38,831 nucleotides of DNA from Leeuwenhoekiella sp. (lineage in GTDB: Bacteria; Bacteroidota; Bacteroidia; Flavobacteriales; Flavobacteriaceae). The notes beneath the pieces were generated by a model. That model did not search any database. It was not told where the DNA came from and saw only the letters and a program-made list of their open reading frames with translations. Below, piece by piece: positions 31,196 to 38,831 of the stretch. The position numbers and the translations under genes were made by a program. Where the stretch lies: contig DRGP01000086.1 in assembly GCA_011050015.1 (NCBI GenBank), positions 1 through 38,831 of the forward strand, given 5' to 3'. Positions within the stretch are counted from its first letter, which is position 1; the number at the start of each line of letters is the position of its first letter.

Positions 31196-32407
31196 TTATT
31201 CATTGATGGTCCAACCTGCACCCCAAGTATCATAGTCTGTTTCATCTATTTCATCATTGCCCAGCCCAGTCAGGAAATCGCCATCATCAAACGTATATCC
31301 AGTTTCGTTGGAAACGTTGGTTGTTACGCCATTTAATACTACGTCTACAGCGTTTAAAAGATCGTCGATAACATGTTGACCGGTAGGGCTATCTCCCATA
31401 TCACCATCAAGTACAAATGCAGTTTCAACGTTGTTGATTACAACATTGCTGAAAGTTCCTTTGGTTCCTGCTCTAATGAGCATCCCGTTACCGGTGCCTT
31501 CAAAACCATTAATGGTTACTTTATTAAAAGTTGGGTCTGAGTAGAAAATAGGATTAGAATTGTTTCCATTGTCCGTATTAAAACCATCACCCTCAAAACC
31601 GTTACCGTGAGATTCAAATTGAGTGATATAAACCTCACTTATCGTACCAGACCATCCGTCGGTCCAGTCTACAGAGTCATCTTCCATCCCTACCATAGAA
31701 ACGTAGCGGGCATTTACGGTACCTCCAAAGAATTCTACACCATCATCAGCACCAATATAGGCTTGAATATGATCTACGATGGTTCCATTTCCTACACCAT
31801 AAAAGGAAAACCCATTGTTTTCAGATTGGCCGTCTGCCGCACCTCCTGAATATTCTACGCGCACGTAGCTAATAACACCAGAATAATCTGATGCATCTCC
31901 TCCTCCGTAAGGTAAACCACCTATTTCTGAAGTTGCAGTAGAACCAGACGCAGCCGAAGTGATGGGCGCGCGGCCTAATATAATAAGTCCTCCCCAATCA
32001 CCCGATGCAGGTTCATCTGCTGCAGATGTCATTACTATAGGATTGCTGGCAGTACCCTGTGCAGCTATTGTCGCTCCCTGTGAAATGGCGATATACCTAT
32101 CGGTACCACTAGTTGCTCTTATTACGGTACCTGCAGGAATTGTTAAAACAGTACCCTGTGCCATAACCAAGCTACCGGTCAAGGTATAATTGTTATCTGC
32201 GTTTAAGGTAAGATCTTGTGTGTATGTCCCCATAAGTTCAATATCCTGTCCTGTCTCTTCACCATCACCGGTGTTGCCGCCGCCATTGTTGTTTGTGACG
32301 CTATTGTCAGTATTGTTAATAACGATATCGGCAGTATCATCGGCTTCGCACGAGGCAAAAATAAGCGCCGCTATGGTAAGGCCTGTAAATAAATAGTTTG
32401 TCTTCAT
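31196..32407 (-). CDS. Beta-helix-like surface lipoprotein, partner of a TonB-dependent receptor
   Basis: This 403-residue protein has a lipoprotein signal (Cys20 in ALIFASCEADD) followed by a Gly/Asn/Asp-rich linker. The rest has the repeating short-strand pattern of a right-handed beta-helix: GTVLTIPAGTVIRATSG, AIAAQGTASNPIVMTSA-like turns, GDWGGLIILGRAPI, GISYVRVEYSGG-like turns, DDGVEFFGGTVNARYVSMVG and GNGFEGDGFN. Homologues are sometimes named multidrug transporter, which nothing here supports. It follows the TonB receptor by 42 nt and was probably co-evolved with it, either to capture the ligand at the surface as SusD does for SusC or to process it. It is not related to SusD. The ligand is unknown. 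Confidence 0.82.
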   Translation of the reverse strand: MKTNYLFTGLTIAALIFASCEADDTADIVINNTDNSVTNNNGGGNTGDGEETGQDIELMGTYTQDLTLNADNNYTLTGSLVMAQGTVLTIPAGTVIRATSGTDRYIAISQGATIAAQGTASNPIVMTSAADEPASGDWGGLIILGRAPITSAASGSTATSEIGGLPYGGGDASDYSGVISYVRVEYSGGAADGQSENNGFSFYGVGNGTIVDHIQAYIGADDGVEFFGGTVNARYVSMVGMEDDSVDWTDGWSGTISEVYITQFESHGNGFEGDGFNTDNGNNSNPIFYSDPTFNKVTINGFEGTGNGMLIRAGTKGTFSNVVINNVETAFVLDGDMGDSPTGQHVIDDLLNAVDVVLNGVTTNVSNETGYTFDDGDFLTGLGNDEIDETDYDTWGAGWTINE

Positions 32408-32449
32408 CGCATTTTAAGTATTAGAATTAATTTTTGTTCAAGATTTAGT

Positions 32450-35230
32450 TTAAAATTTATATTTAGCAGAAAGTGACAGGTTTATACCGCGTTTATAGGT
32501 AGAGATGGTCACATCGCCAAATGAGGTGTTTTCCCTTATATATTGAATATTAGGGTCAAGAAGATTTTTTGCGCTGAAATTTACCTCCCAATTGTTTCCT
32601 ATTTCATTACGAAGAACAAAATCCAGTGTGCTCACACTTTTCTCAACGATATTGCCCAACTGGCCAGAACCCAGCGCGTCTATGCGATCATCAAAATAGG
32701 AAAATATAATATTTGCTACAGGCTTATAGTTTTCCATACCGGTAGGGCTATAGTTAATATCTGCATTGAGCAAGAATGGGGAAGCTCCCTGCAGCTCATC
32801 AGATCTGTCAAGCGTAGATGAAAAAAGACCGTTTGAACTTCTCAAATCCTGATGGGTGTACATGTAAGTGCCGTTAAAGCCAATACCCAGGTTTGCCTTG
32901 CCGTTCTCATCTGTGATGAGGTTTTTGCGTAGCTCCAGTTCTACACCATATACATTAGCTTTGTCGCCGGTTCTAAAATAGCGCTGGGTGCCGGTTGCGT
33001 CGTTTGCTATAACCTTGTTTATCGGGTCTTTGATTTCTTTTGCAAAGCCAGCGATTGAAAACAGTTCTCCGCTGGAGATAAACCATTCATACTTGAGATC
33101 AAGATTGTAAATGTTAGAAATGGCGGGGTCATTTAAAATATCAGGATTCCCACCTACGCGGGTAGTCACATCTTCATATACAAATGGTGATACCTCTTTA
33201 AATTCTGGAAAAGACACGGTTTTAGAACCAGATAATCGCAGATTCATATCATCGTTGAGCGTATATTTAATGTTTAAACTGGGTAGGTAAAAATTCTCAT
33301 AGACATCCCTAAATCCTGGATCGCTAGGTGCTACGTTGATAACATCATAATTGATGGATTGTGTAAAGGATTCTGCCCTGAATCCTGGCACAAAAAGCCA
33401 TTTCCCCGTTGTGATTTCGGCATTTACATAAGCTGCATGAATATCTAGATTTCCTGTATAGGTGTTTTCTGGAAGCCCCGGTACATTTCTATTCCCCAAA
33501 CCACTGTCTGGAATTTCATTGATGACAAAAGTATCATACACATTCCCTAAGTTGGGAACATTAAAAATAGCATCTAGATTGTTTATATCGGTGACCTCGG
33601 TACGGTTTTCAAGCAGGTCATAACCGTAGCGAATATTTTCAAAATAGCGTTCTTTCGTCCGGCCATTATAACCAACGTTGAGCACAAAATTGTCGGATGC
33701 ACTGTATTCAAGGTTCAGGCGACTGTTCAGTTCTTCATCTTCTATATTCTGAAAATAGCGCTGGTTATCAAAATTGGTATTATTATAAAAACTTGGATTT
33801 GTTGAATCGTCACCGTCCAGCGCCAGGTCATAACGCTCTAGGGAGAAGCGTTTTCTATCAGGCTGATGAGAGAATACCTTATTGTAGCCTACGCCCCAGT
33901 CTAATTGAAATTTATCATTTATGGTATGTAATCCAGACAATTGGTTTACTGAAATAAGATCTTCCTGAAAAAGAATATTTTTCACAAAAAAGCCCTTGTT
34001 GATATCTAAAATGGCATCCCTGTTTTGACCTGTTCCGTCTAGGCCAAAATTTCCTACTTCGTCTGAAGAACTGTTTAGGAAAAGTGAGTTGAAACTAATA
34101 CGGTGATCACTCCCTATCCTATAGGTAAAGTTAGCCAATGCCGTTGTGTTAGTGCTGTATTCAAACTGCTCAACATCGTCAAAACGTTGCTTGTAAACTG
34201 TTGTAAAATCTACCGCAGAACCTTTTCTGTATTCAAAATCATTGGAGAATGAAGCTGTAAAAAACATGCTTAAACGATTGTCATTTTTAAACTCAAATGA
34301 TTTTCCTCCAGAAATACTTCCTACCACATTGATGGGTTCACCGCCACTTACAGGGTCAACAGGATGTGAAAGCACAACTGCAAAAGGATTATGAGCATAA
34401 CGGTTATAGAAGCCAAAATAGCCTGTACCCTCACTACGCACAAAATTTTTGCCAGATGCACGTGTGTTTATGCCGGTTCCGAGATTAATATCTAAAAAAC
34501 CACGCCCTTTATAATCCTTGGAAACGACATCTATGTTACTCGCTGCAAAATCACCGTAAAATTTCGTCGAATACGCTTTGCTCACTCCAACGCTTTGAAT
34601 AATATCTGACGGAAAGATATCGAGATCTATATTTTTCTTTTCGATATTATTTGAAGGAAGAGATAGCCCATTAAGGGTGGTATTGAGGTACCGGTCACCC
34701 AGACCACGCACATATACATTGCCACCTCGTTCTTGTTTAGAGACCCCGGAGATTTTTGCGATGGCCGCAGCGGCATCACTCACCCCTTTTCTGGCCAACT
34801 CATCGGCACCTATATTTTGTTGTATGGAAACCGCGTTTTTTTGTTCCAATAAAAGAGCCACCTCAGATTCCCGTGAAGTGGTTGTGGTAATCACCACCTC
34901 GTCCAATGTTGCTGCACTGGCCCCCAGACCAGCATTTACGGTAGTTACCTTCCCGGCTTCTACGTTCACATTGGGTATCTCCAGCGTTTCATAACCCACA
35001 AAACTAAATACAAGGGTATAATTTCCTGCATCTACATTATCTATTTTATAAAGACCATCAAAATCCGTTGTGCCCCCTTTTGAAGTGTTTTTGAGTTGGA
35101 CGGTGGCAAAAGGAAGCGGTTCATTATTGGCCTCTTTATCACTTAAAACGCCTACAATACTTCCTTTTTCTTGTGCAGCGGCAGAAAACACCGTTGTTAA
35201 TAGTAATAAAAGTATATAGATTGATCTCAT
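32450..35230 (-). CDS. TonB-dependent outer-membrane receptor with carboxypeptidase-regulatory-like domain
   Basis: This 926-residue protein imports a ligand across the outer membrane using TonB energy. It has a signal peptide (MRSIYILLLLLTTVFSAAAQ), a carboxypeptidase-D-regulatory-like domain at about 22-105 (GSIVGVLSDKEANNEPLPFA, GYETLEIPNVNV), a plug (VYVRGLGDRYLNTTLNG) and a 22-stranded barrel ending SLSAKYKF with the terminal Phe. A TTG nine codons upstream is open but the ATG at 35230 begins the signal peptide, so it was chosen. The next gene is the beta-helix lipoprotein, and the upstream region has two Pho-box-like 7-4-7 repeats. Ligand unknown; a phosphate-containing compound is one idea. 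Confidence 0.93.
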   Translation of the reverse strand: MRSIYILLLLLTTVFSAAAQEKGSIVGVLSDKEANNEPLPFATVQLKNTSKGGTTDFDGLYKIDNVDAGNYTLVFSFVGYETLEIPNVNVEAGKVTTVNAGLGASAATLDEVVITTTTSRESEVALLLEQKNAVSIQQNIGADELARKGVSDAAAAIAKISGVSKQERGGNVYVRGLGDRYLNTTLNGLSLPSNNIEKKNIDLDIFPSDIIQSVGVSKAYSTKFYGDFAASNIDVVSKDYKGRGFLDINLGTGINTRASGKNFVRSEGTGYFGFYNRYAHNPFAVVLSHPVDPVSGGEPINVVGSISGGKSFEFKNDNRLSMFFTASFSNDFEYRKGSAVDFTTVYKQRFDDVEQFEYSTNTTALANFTYRIGSDHRISFNSLFLNSSSDEVGNFGLDGTGQNRDAILDINKGFFVKNILFQEDLISVNQLSGLHTINDKFQLDWGVGYNKVFSHQPDRKRFSLERYDLALDGDDSTNPSFYNNTNFDNQRYFQNIEDEELNSRLNLEYSASDNFVLNVGYNGRTKERYFENIRYGYDLLENRTEVTDINNLDAIFNVPNLGNVYDTFVINEIPDSGLGNRNVPGLPENTYTGNLDIHAAYVNAEITTGKWLFVPGFRAESFTQSINYDVINVAPSDPGFRDVYENFYLPSLNIKYTLNDDMNLRLSGSKTVSFPEFKEVSPFVYEDVTTRVGGNPDILNDPAISNIYNLDLKYEWFISSGELFSIAGFAKEIKDPINKVIANDATGTQRYFRTGDKANVYGVELELRKNLITDENGKANLGIGFNGTYMYTHQDLRSSNGLFSSTLDRSDELQGASPFLLNADINYSPTGMENYKPVANIIFSYFDDRIDALGSGQLGNIVEKSVSTLDFVLRNEIGNNWEVNFSAKNLLDPNIQYIRENTSFGDVTISTYKRGINLSLSAKYKF

Positions 35231-35254
35231 GTGTTGTTTCGATTTATATGTGGG

Positions 35255-35262
35255 CAAAGTAA
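35255..35262 (-). promoter_or_regulatory. Near-match -7 promoter box for the TonB-receptor operon
   Basis: The minus strand reads TTACTTTG, containing TACTTTG, one base short of TAnnTTTG, 25 nt upstream of the ATG. A Pho-like box ends 8 nt further upstream, where an activator would replace the -33 element. Confidence 0.4.
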
Positions 35263-35270
35263 CGGCACAC

Positions 35271-35288
35271 CTGTAATGCTAATGTTAC
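35271..35288 (-). promoter_or_regulatory. Candidate Pho-like operator, proximal
   Basis: On the minus strand the sequence is GTAACAT-TAGC-ATTACAG: two 7-nt half-sites separated by 4 nt, i.e. an 11-nt period like PhoB boxes. It also forms part of a perfect inverted repeat (TAATGCTAA at 35274-35282 and TTAGCATTA at 35290-35298). Confidence 0.45.
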
Positions 35289-35314
35289 CTTAGCATTAAA
35301 CAAGAATGACCATT

Positions 35315-35332
35315 GTGTTACGCTAATGTTAA
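35315..35332 (-). promoter_or_regulatory. Candidate Pho-like operator, distal
   Basis: The minus strand reads TTAACAT-TAGC-GTAACAC, again 7-4-7. It lies 44 nt (four 11-nt periods) from the proximal site, in helical phase. It sits between the divergent TonB-receptor operon and dgt. Confidence 0.45.
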
Positions 35333-35415
35333 CCGTTTTAAGATTAGAATATATAATCTGTGGAAAGCGTTCGTTCTTCAAAAAATGTATCTTGCGATAA
35401 ATAGAAGGAGCAGTT

Positions 35416-36753
35416 ATGATGCACTGGGAGCAATTATTATCTTTAAAGCGCTACGGCGATACTGTAAAACGCCACCGAAAGGAGCAAGATGAGACCCGAT
35501 TGGGTTTTGAGGTAGATTATGACAGGATTATATTCTCTTCGGCTTTTAGGAGTTTGCAAGACAAAACCCAGGTCATCCCACTTAGCAAGACCGATTTTGT
35601 GCACACTCGGCTCACGCACAGCCTTGAGGTTTCGGTGGTGGGGCGCTCACTGGGAAGGCTGGTGGGTGAGAAACTTCTTGAAAAATATCCCGATCTGTCA
35701 TTTATTCACGGTTATCGGTTTAGCGATTTTGGAGCTATTGTGGCCGCGGCCTCGCTTGCTCATGATATAGGCAACCCGCCCTTTGGCCATTCTGGAGAAA
35801 AAGCGATCGGGGCCTATTTTGAACATGGAGCCGGGATGCGTTATAAGCAAAGCCTGACAACGAAAGAATATCAGGACCTTGTCAAATTTGAAGGTAATGC
35901 AAACGGTTTTAGGATTCTCAATGAATCCAAGCCTGGCGTTTCGGGCGGCATCCGACTTTCATACGCCACCTTGGGCGCTTTTACGAAATATCCCAAGGAA
36001 TCACTTCCGCATAAACCCACGACGCATATAGCCGATAAGAAATATGGTTTTTTTCAGACCGAAAAGGCTTTTTTTGAAGAAGTTGCTGCAGAGTTGGGTA
36101 TGACCCGAACTGGCACCGGTGATGATCTGGGCTTTGCGCGGCATCCGTTGGCTTTTTTAGTCGAAGCAGCCGATGATATCTGTTATACTATTATAGACTT
36201 CGAAGACGGAATCAACCTCGGGCTTATCCCTGAAGAATATGCGCTTGAATATCTGATTAAACTTGTGGGGGAGGCCATAAATAAAGATAAATACAACCAG
36301 TTAAAAGATACGGCATCGCGCCTTAGTTACCTGCGCGCGCTAGCTATTAATACGCTTATTCGGGAAGCTGTTGATGTTTTTATGAACCATGAAAATCAGA
36401 TGCTGGCCGGCGAATTTCAGGTGAGTTTGCTGGATAAAAGCAAGTTTAAGGCACAAATAAGCGACATCATCAGCCTGAGCGTAGCGCGTATTTACCAAAG
36501 CCGTGAGGTCGTGGAAAAGGAGATTGCAGGTTTTGAGATTTTGAGCACTTTGCTTGACGCCCGCACTAGAAGCATTGATGATGACTCCCTGCATTATAAC
36601 CAGTTGATCACAAAATTATTTGAGGCTCCGGCACGTCAGGAAAATCATGGGCTTTATGACGAACTTATGGCCATTTGTGGCGAAATAACCATGCTCACAG
36701 ATAGTAAAGCGTTACGTTTTTATAAGAAAATAAAGGGGATGGATATAGACTGA
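35416..36753 (+). CDS. dgt: Deoxyguanosine triphosphate triphosphohydrolase (dGTPase)
   Basis: This 445-residue HD-superfamily enzyme splits dGTP to deoxyguanosine and triphosphate, helping to balance dNTP pools and resist phage. Motifs are RLTHSLEVS (His68 metal ligand), LAHDIGNPPFGHSGE (His116-Asp117, the HD pair) and, later, EAADDICYTIIDFEDG with the last Asp ligand. The early RLGFEVDYDRIIFSSAFRSL block is the usual substrate-binding region. Length is normal for the group. It starts with two ATG codons in a row; either may serve. It is monocistronic, divergent from the TonB receptor. Confidence 0.94.
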   Translation: MMHWEQLLSLKRYGDTVKRHRKEQDETRLGFEVDYDRIIFSSAFRSLQDKTQVIPLSKTDFVHTRLTHSLEVSVVGRSLGRLVGEKLLEKYPDLSFIHGYRFSDFGAIVAAASLAHDIGNPPFGHSGEKAIGAYFEHGAGMRYKQSLTTKEYQDLVKFEGNANGFRILNESKPGVSGGIRLSYATLGAFTKYPKESLPHKPTTHIADKKYGFFQTEKAFFEEVAAELGMTRTGTGDDLGFARHPLAFLVEAADDICYTIIDFEDGINLGLIPEEYALEYLIKLVGEAINKDKYNQLKDTASRLSYLRALAINTLIREAVDVFMNHENQMLAGEFQVSLLDKSKFKAQISDIISLSVARIYQSREVVEKEIAGFEILSTLLDARTRSIDDDSLHYNQLITKLFEAPARQENHGLYDELMAICGEITMLTDSKALRFYKKIKGMDID

Positions 36754-36785
36754 ACATGAATATACATCGAATGAAAATCAATGTT

Positions 36786-37081
36786 TTATAATTTTCTCCT
36801 GCTGAGATCTCTGGTGAAATGATGTATGATCAAGATATCAATCCGATTTTCGGTAATGATGTTATAAATTATTCGGTAATTGCCTTCAATTAATTCCCTA
36901 ATGTTTTTCTATCAATTTCTACTACCTTTTTTCCTGAATATTGGTGTGATTTAAGAACTTGCGTTTTCTGCTTGATACGATCTACCTGAAGTTTCGCATA
37001 TCTTTTAGAGTCTTTAGAAATATAATCAGCAATATCTTTTAAATCATTTTTAGCCTGAAATGTGCAGTTTATTTGAACCAT
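36786..37081 (-). pseudogene. RelE/ParE-type toxin, broken by a frameshift
   Basis: The intact part (63 residues) begins MVQINCTFQAKNDLKDIADY and has the ParE/RelE fold pattern with GKKVVEIDRKTLGN before a premature TAA. Adding one base to the run of five T at 36904-36908 (five A on the coding strand) restores IRELIEGNYRIIYNI and ILIIHHFTRDLSRRKL, the family C-terminus, ending at 36786. The restored length (about 98 residues) is normal. So one base is probably missing, either by mutation or by sequencing error. Its start overlaps the antitoxin end by 13 nt. Confidence 0.82.
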
Positions 37082-37248
37082 GAACCGGTTTCCTTTTCAA
37101 GCTCTTTTTCAGAAATAACTTATCCATTTTTAGATTGTTGATTCGCCTTTTCGATTTTTTCAATGATTACAAGGCGTTCTATTAAGTCATCAATGGAAAA
37201 CTCCTCAGGAAAATTTTCAATTTGCTTTTTTAATATTGTTTTGGTCAA
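37069..37248 (-). pseudogene. Antitoxin of the RelE/ParE pair, broken by an in-frame ochre codon
   Basis: A frame of about 59 residues begins at a TTG (37246-37248) with LTKTILKKQIENFPEEFS, then IDDLIERLVIIEKIEKANQ and, after one TAA at 37120-37122, VISEKELEKETGSWFK. This is the composition of a small helical antitoxin of the type that precedes such toxins in Bacteroidota (ends NGxVISEEELxKExxxWF). A Gln or Glu codon probably became TAA; the start may also have changed from ATG to TTG. Confidence 0.7.
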
Positions 37249-37352
37249 TATGGCGTATTTCTTAAGGTTTTAGATATACGATTTTTTCAAATCGATTTTA
37301 TCGAGTTCTTGTATTGTTTAGGTGATAAAGAAATTTAAGGATCTTCACTCCA

Positions 37353-38831
37353 TTAATTTACTAGCAGATTTTCAACAGCATTTGTTATCGATTCCATATC
37401 GATCCCGGCTTCTTTTTCAAGTTCCCTAAGACTGCCGTGTTCTATAAACCGGTCAGGAATGCCCATAATTTTAAGGCTGCCTTTATAATTTTTTTCGACG
37501 GCATATTCCGCTACCGCGGAACCAAATCCGCCCTGTTTTACGCCGTCTTCTAGGGTGATAAGCTGCTCAAATTGGTCAAAAATGGCATTTAAAGCCTTAA
37601 AATCGAGCGGTTTTACAAACCCAAAATAATAAATGGCAATTTGATTATTATAAGCTTCAGCAATTTCAATTGCCCGCTGTGTCAGGTTTCCGGTTACTAG
37701 AATAGCGAGCTTGTTTCCATCAAGGAGTTTTTCGGCTTTGCCAATAACAGTTTCCTGAAATGGGATTTCCCAGTTGATTGTGGTTCCCCTTCCCCGTGGG
37801 TAACGGATCGCGATGGGGTGTTTTAAACCTTTTTGAGCCGTGTACATTATGTTACGCAAGGTTTCCTCATTTCGCGGAGCGTAAATAAACAAATTTGGAA
37901 TGCAGCGCAAATAGGCAAGATCAAAAACGCCATGATGCGTTGCGCCGTCTTCGCCCACAAGGCCGGCACGGTCCAGACAGAAAATCACGGGGAGGTTTTG
38001 TAAGGCTACATCGTGAATGAGCTGGTCATAGCCACGCTGTAAGAAGGTAGAGTAGATGTTACAAAAAACTGAAAACCCGGTACTCGCCATACCGGCGGCC
38101 AGGGTGACTGCATGCTGCTCTGCGATGCCCACATCAAAAGCGCGATCAGGAAAGCGTTGCATCATATATTTAAGTGAACTCCCCGTGGGCATGGCCGGGG
38201 TTATCCCGATGATTTTTGGGTTGTTTTCGGCTAGTTCTACCACGGTATGGCCAAAAACGTCTTGGTATTTTGGCGGCTGTGGCAATGTAACGTTCTGTTC
38301 TAAATCGCCTGTATCAGCATTAAATCGGCCTGGAGCATGATATTTTACCTGATCTGCTTCGGCTTGTTTAAGTCCTTTTCCCTTTGTGGTAATAATATGA
38401 AGCAACTTGGGGCCTTTCACGTTTTTCAGCGTATTTAAAACTTCAAGGAGTGCATCCAGATTATGACCGTCTATTGGGCCAAAATAACTGAAATTTAAAG
38501 CTTCAAAGATATTTTTAGAGCCAGAATTGCCGTTTTTAAGGTCAAACAGGTAGTTTTTAAAAGCCCCCACGCTGGGATCGATCCCCATAGTGTTGTCATT
38601 GAGAACCACCAGTAGGTTTGCATCGCTCGCGCCGGCGTGGTTGAGTGCTTCAAAGGCCATTCCACTTGCGATGGAGGCATCGCCTATAACCGCGATATGA
38701 TGCCGGTTTTTATTTCCTTCCAGCTGGGCGGTGATCGCCATGCCCAGGGCGGCAGAGATGGATGTGCTGGAGTGCCCGGTGCCAAAGGTGTCGTAAGGGC
38801 TTTCGCTACGTCGCGGGAAGCCGCTCAGACC
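37353..38831 (-). CDS. dxs: 1-deoxy-D-xylulose-5-phosphate synthase, C-terminal 83 percent
   Basis: The gene covers 492 residues and runs off the right edge; about 95-100 N-terminal residues are missing, based on the usual length near 590. DXS makes 1-deoxyxylulose 5-phosphate from pyruvate and glyceraldehyde 3-phosphate, the first step of the MEP isoprenoid pathway. The visible part opens GLSGFPRRSESPYDTFGTGH, the substrate and ThDP-binding loop, then GDASIASGMAFEALNH, NDNTMGID and, in the second half, DRAGLVGEDGATHHG and EQHAVTLAAG with the pyrimidine-contacting Glu. The C-terminal domain (LEDGVKQGGFGSA) is complete. Supply of isoprenoids links it loosely to the prenyl synthase at 18268. 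Confidence 0.96.
   Translation of the reverse strand, partial: GLSGFPRRSESPYDTFGTGHSSTSISAALGMAITAQLEGNKNRHHIAVIGDASIASGMAFEALNHAGASDANLLVVLNDNTMGIDPSVGAFKNYLFDLKNGNSGSKNIFEALNFSYFGPIDGHNLDALLEVLNTLKNVKGPKLLHIITTKGKGLKQAEADQVKYHAPGRFNADTGDLEQNVTLPQPPKYQDVFGHTVVELAENNPKIIGITPAMPTGSSLKYMMQRFPDRAFDVGIAEQHAVTLAAGMASTGFSVFCNIYSTFLQRGYDQLIHDVALQNLPVIFCLDRAGLVGEDGATHHGVFDLAYLRCIPNLFIYAPRNEETLRNIMYTAQKGLKHPIAIRYPRGRGTTINWEIPFQETVIGKAEKLLDGNKLAILVTGNLTQRAIEIAEAYNNQIAIYYFGFVKPLDFKALNAIFDQFEQLITLEDGVKQGGFGSAVAEYAVEKNYKGSLKIMGIPDRFIEHGSLRELEKEAGIDMESITNAVENLLVN

Noticed and set aside
31196-32407. Multidrug transporter or SusD-like protein
   Set aside because: There are no membrane helices beyond the signal peptide and no TPR-rich SusD pattern; the repeated short strands fit a beta-helix.
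35231-35257. TTG start nine codons upstream of the TonB receptor ATG
   Set aside because: The ATG at 35230 directly opens the signal peptide, and the extension covers the likely promoter.

Overview
The window looks like a chromosomal segment of a flavobacterium (Bacteroidota, probably Flavobacteriaceae). The evidence is direct. Eleven perfect TAnnTTTG promoter boxes, the -7 element of the Bacteroidota housekeeping sigma factor, sit upstream of genes. Many proteins are lipoproteins or end in an outer-membrane beta-barrel signature. The Mrp, DegT, RND, TonB-receptor and fabD/sucAB genes all have a Bacteroidota flavour. No rRNA, tRNA, CRISPR array or transposase gene was found.

Layout. 1-2.5 kb (minus strand): an Fe-S/redox group, mrp then a NifU-domain scaffold then a type 2 ferredoxin-NADP reductase (cut by the window edge), with a CDF-type cation transporter gene between them that is broken by one amber codon. 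2.7-7.9 kb: a nitroreductase, an exported amidohydrolase, a sugar aminotransferase, Kdo transferase and a DUF2461 protein. 8.1-11.9 kb: a LexA-like S24-peptidase regulator divergent from a radical-SAM/DNA-metabolism gene pair, bracketed by two small acidic lipoproteins. 12-19.2 kb: fabD, the 2-oxoglutarate dehydrogenase genes sucA-sucB, a small outer-membrane protein and a polyprenyl diphosphate synthase. 19.4-26.1 kb: a TetR-TolC-MFP-RND efflux operon whose tolC gene carries two frameshifts. 26.3-28.2 kb: two related lipocalin-like lipoproteins around a lipoprotein-type methyltransferase. 28.5-31 kb: aspS, then a vapBC-type toxin-antitoxin pair enclosed by two almost identical terminators. 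31.2-36.8 kb: a TonB-dependent receptor and beta-helix lipoprotein operon with two Pho-box-like operators, divergent from dgt. 36.8-37.2 kb: a dead RelE/ParE-type toxin-antitoxin pair. 37.4 kb to the end: dxs, cut by the window edge.

How it fits together. Housekeeping genes (mrp, waaA, fabD, sucAB, aspS, dgt, dxs) are intact and alternate with an accessory layer. That layer shows decay (CDF transporter, tolC, relBE-like pair) and possible gain (vapBC between repeats). The most promising less-described units are: (1) the S24 regulator plus radical-SAM DNA-modification/repair pair with a three-site dyad operator; (2) the TonB receptor plus beta-helix lipoprotein under a candidate phosphate-type (7-4-7) operator; (3) the surface or periplasmic methyltransferase lipoprotein between two lipocalin-like lipoproteins. 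All functional statements are from reading the sequence without database searches.
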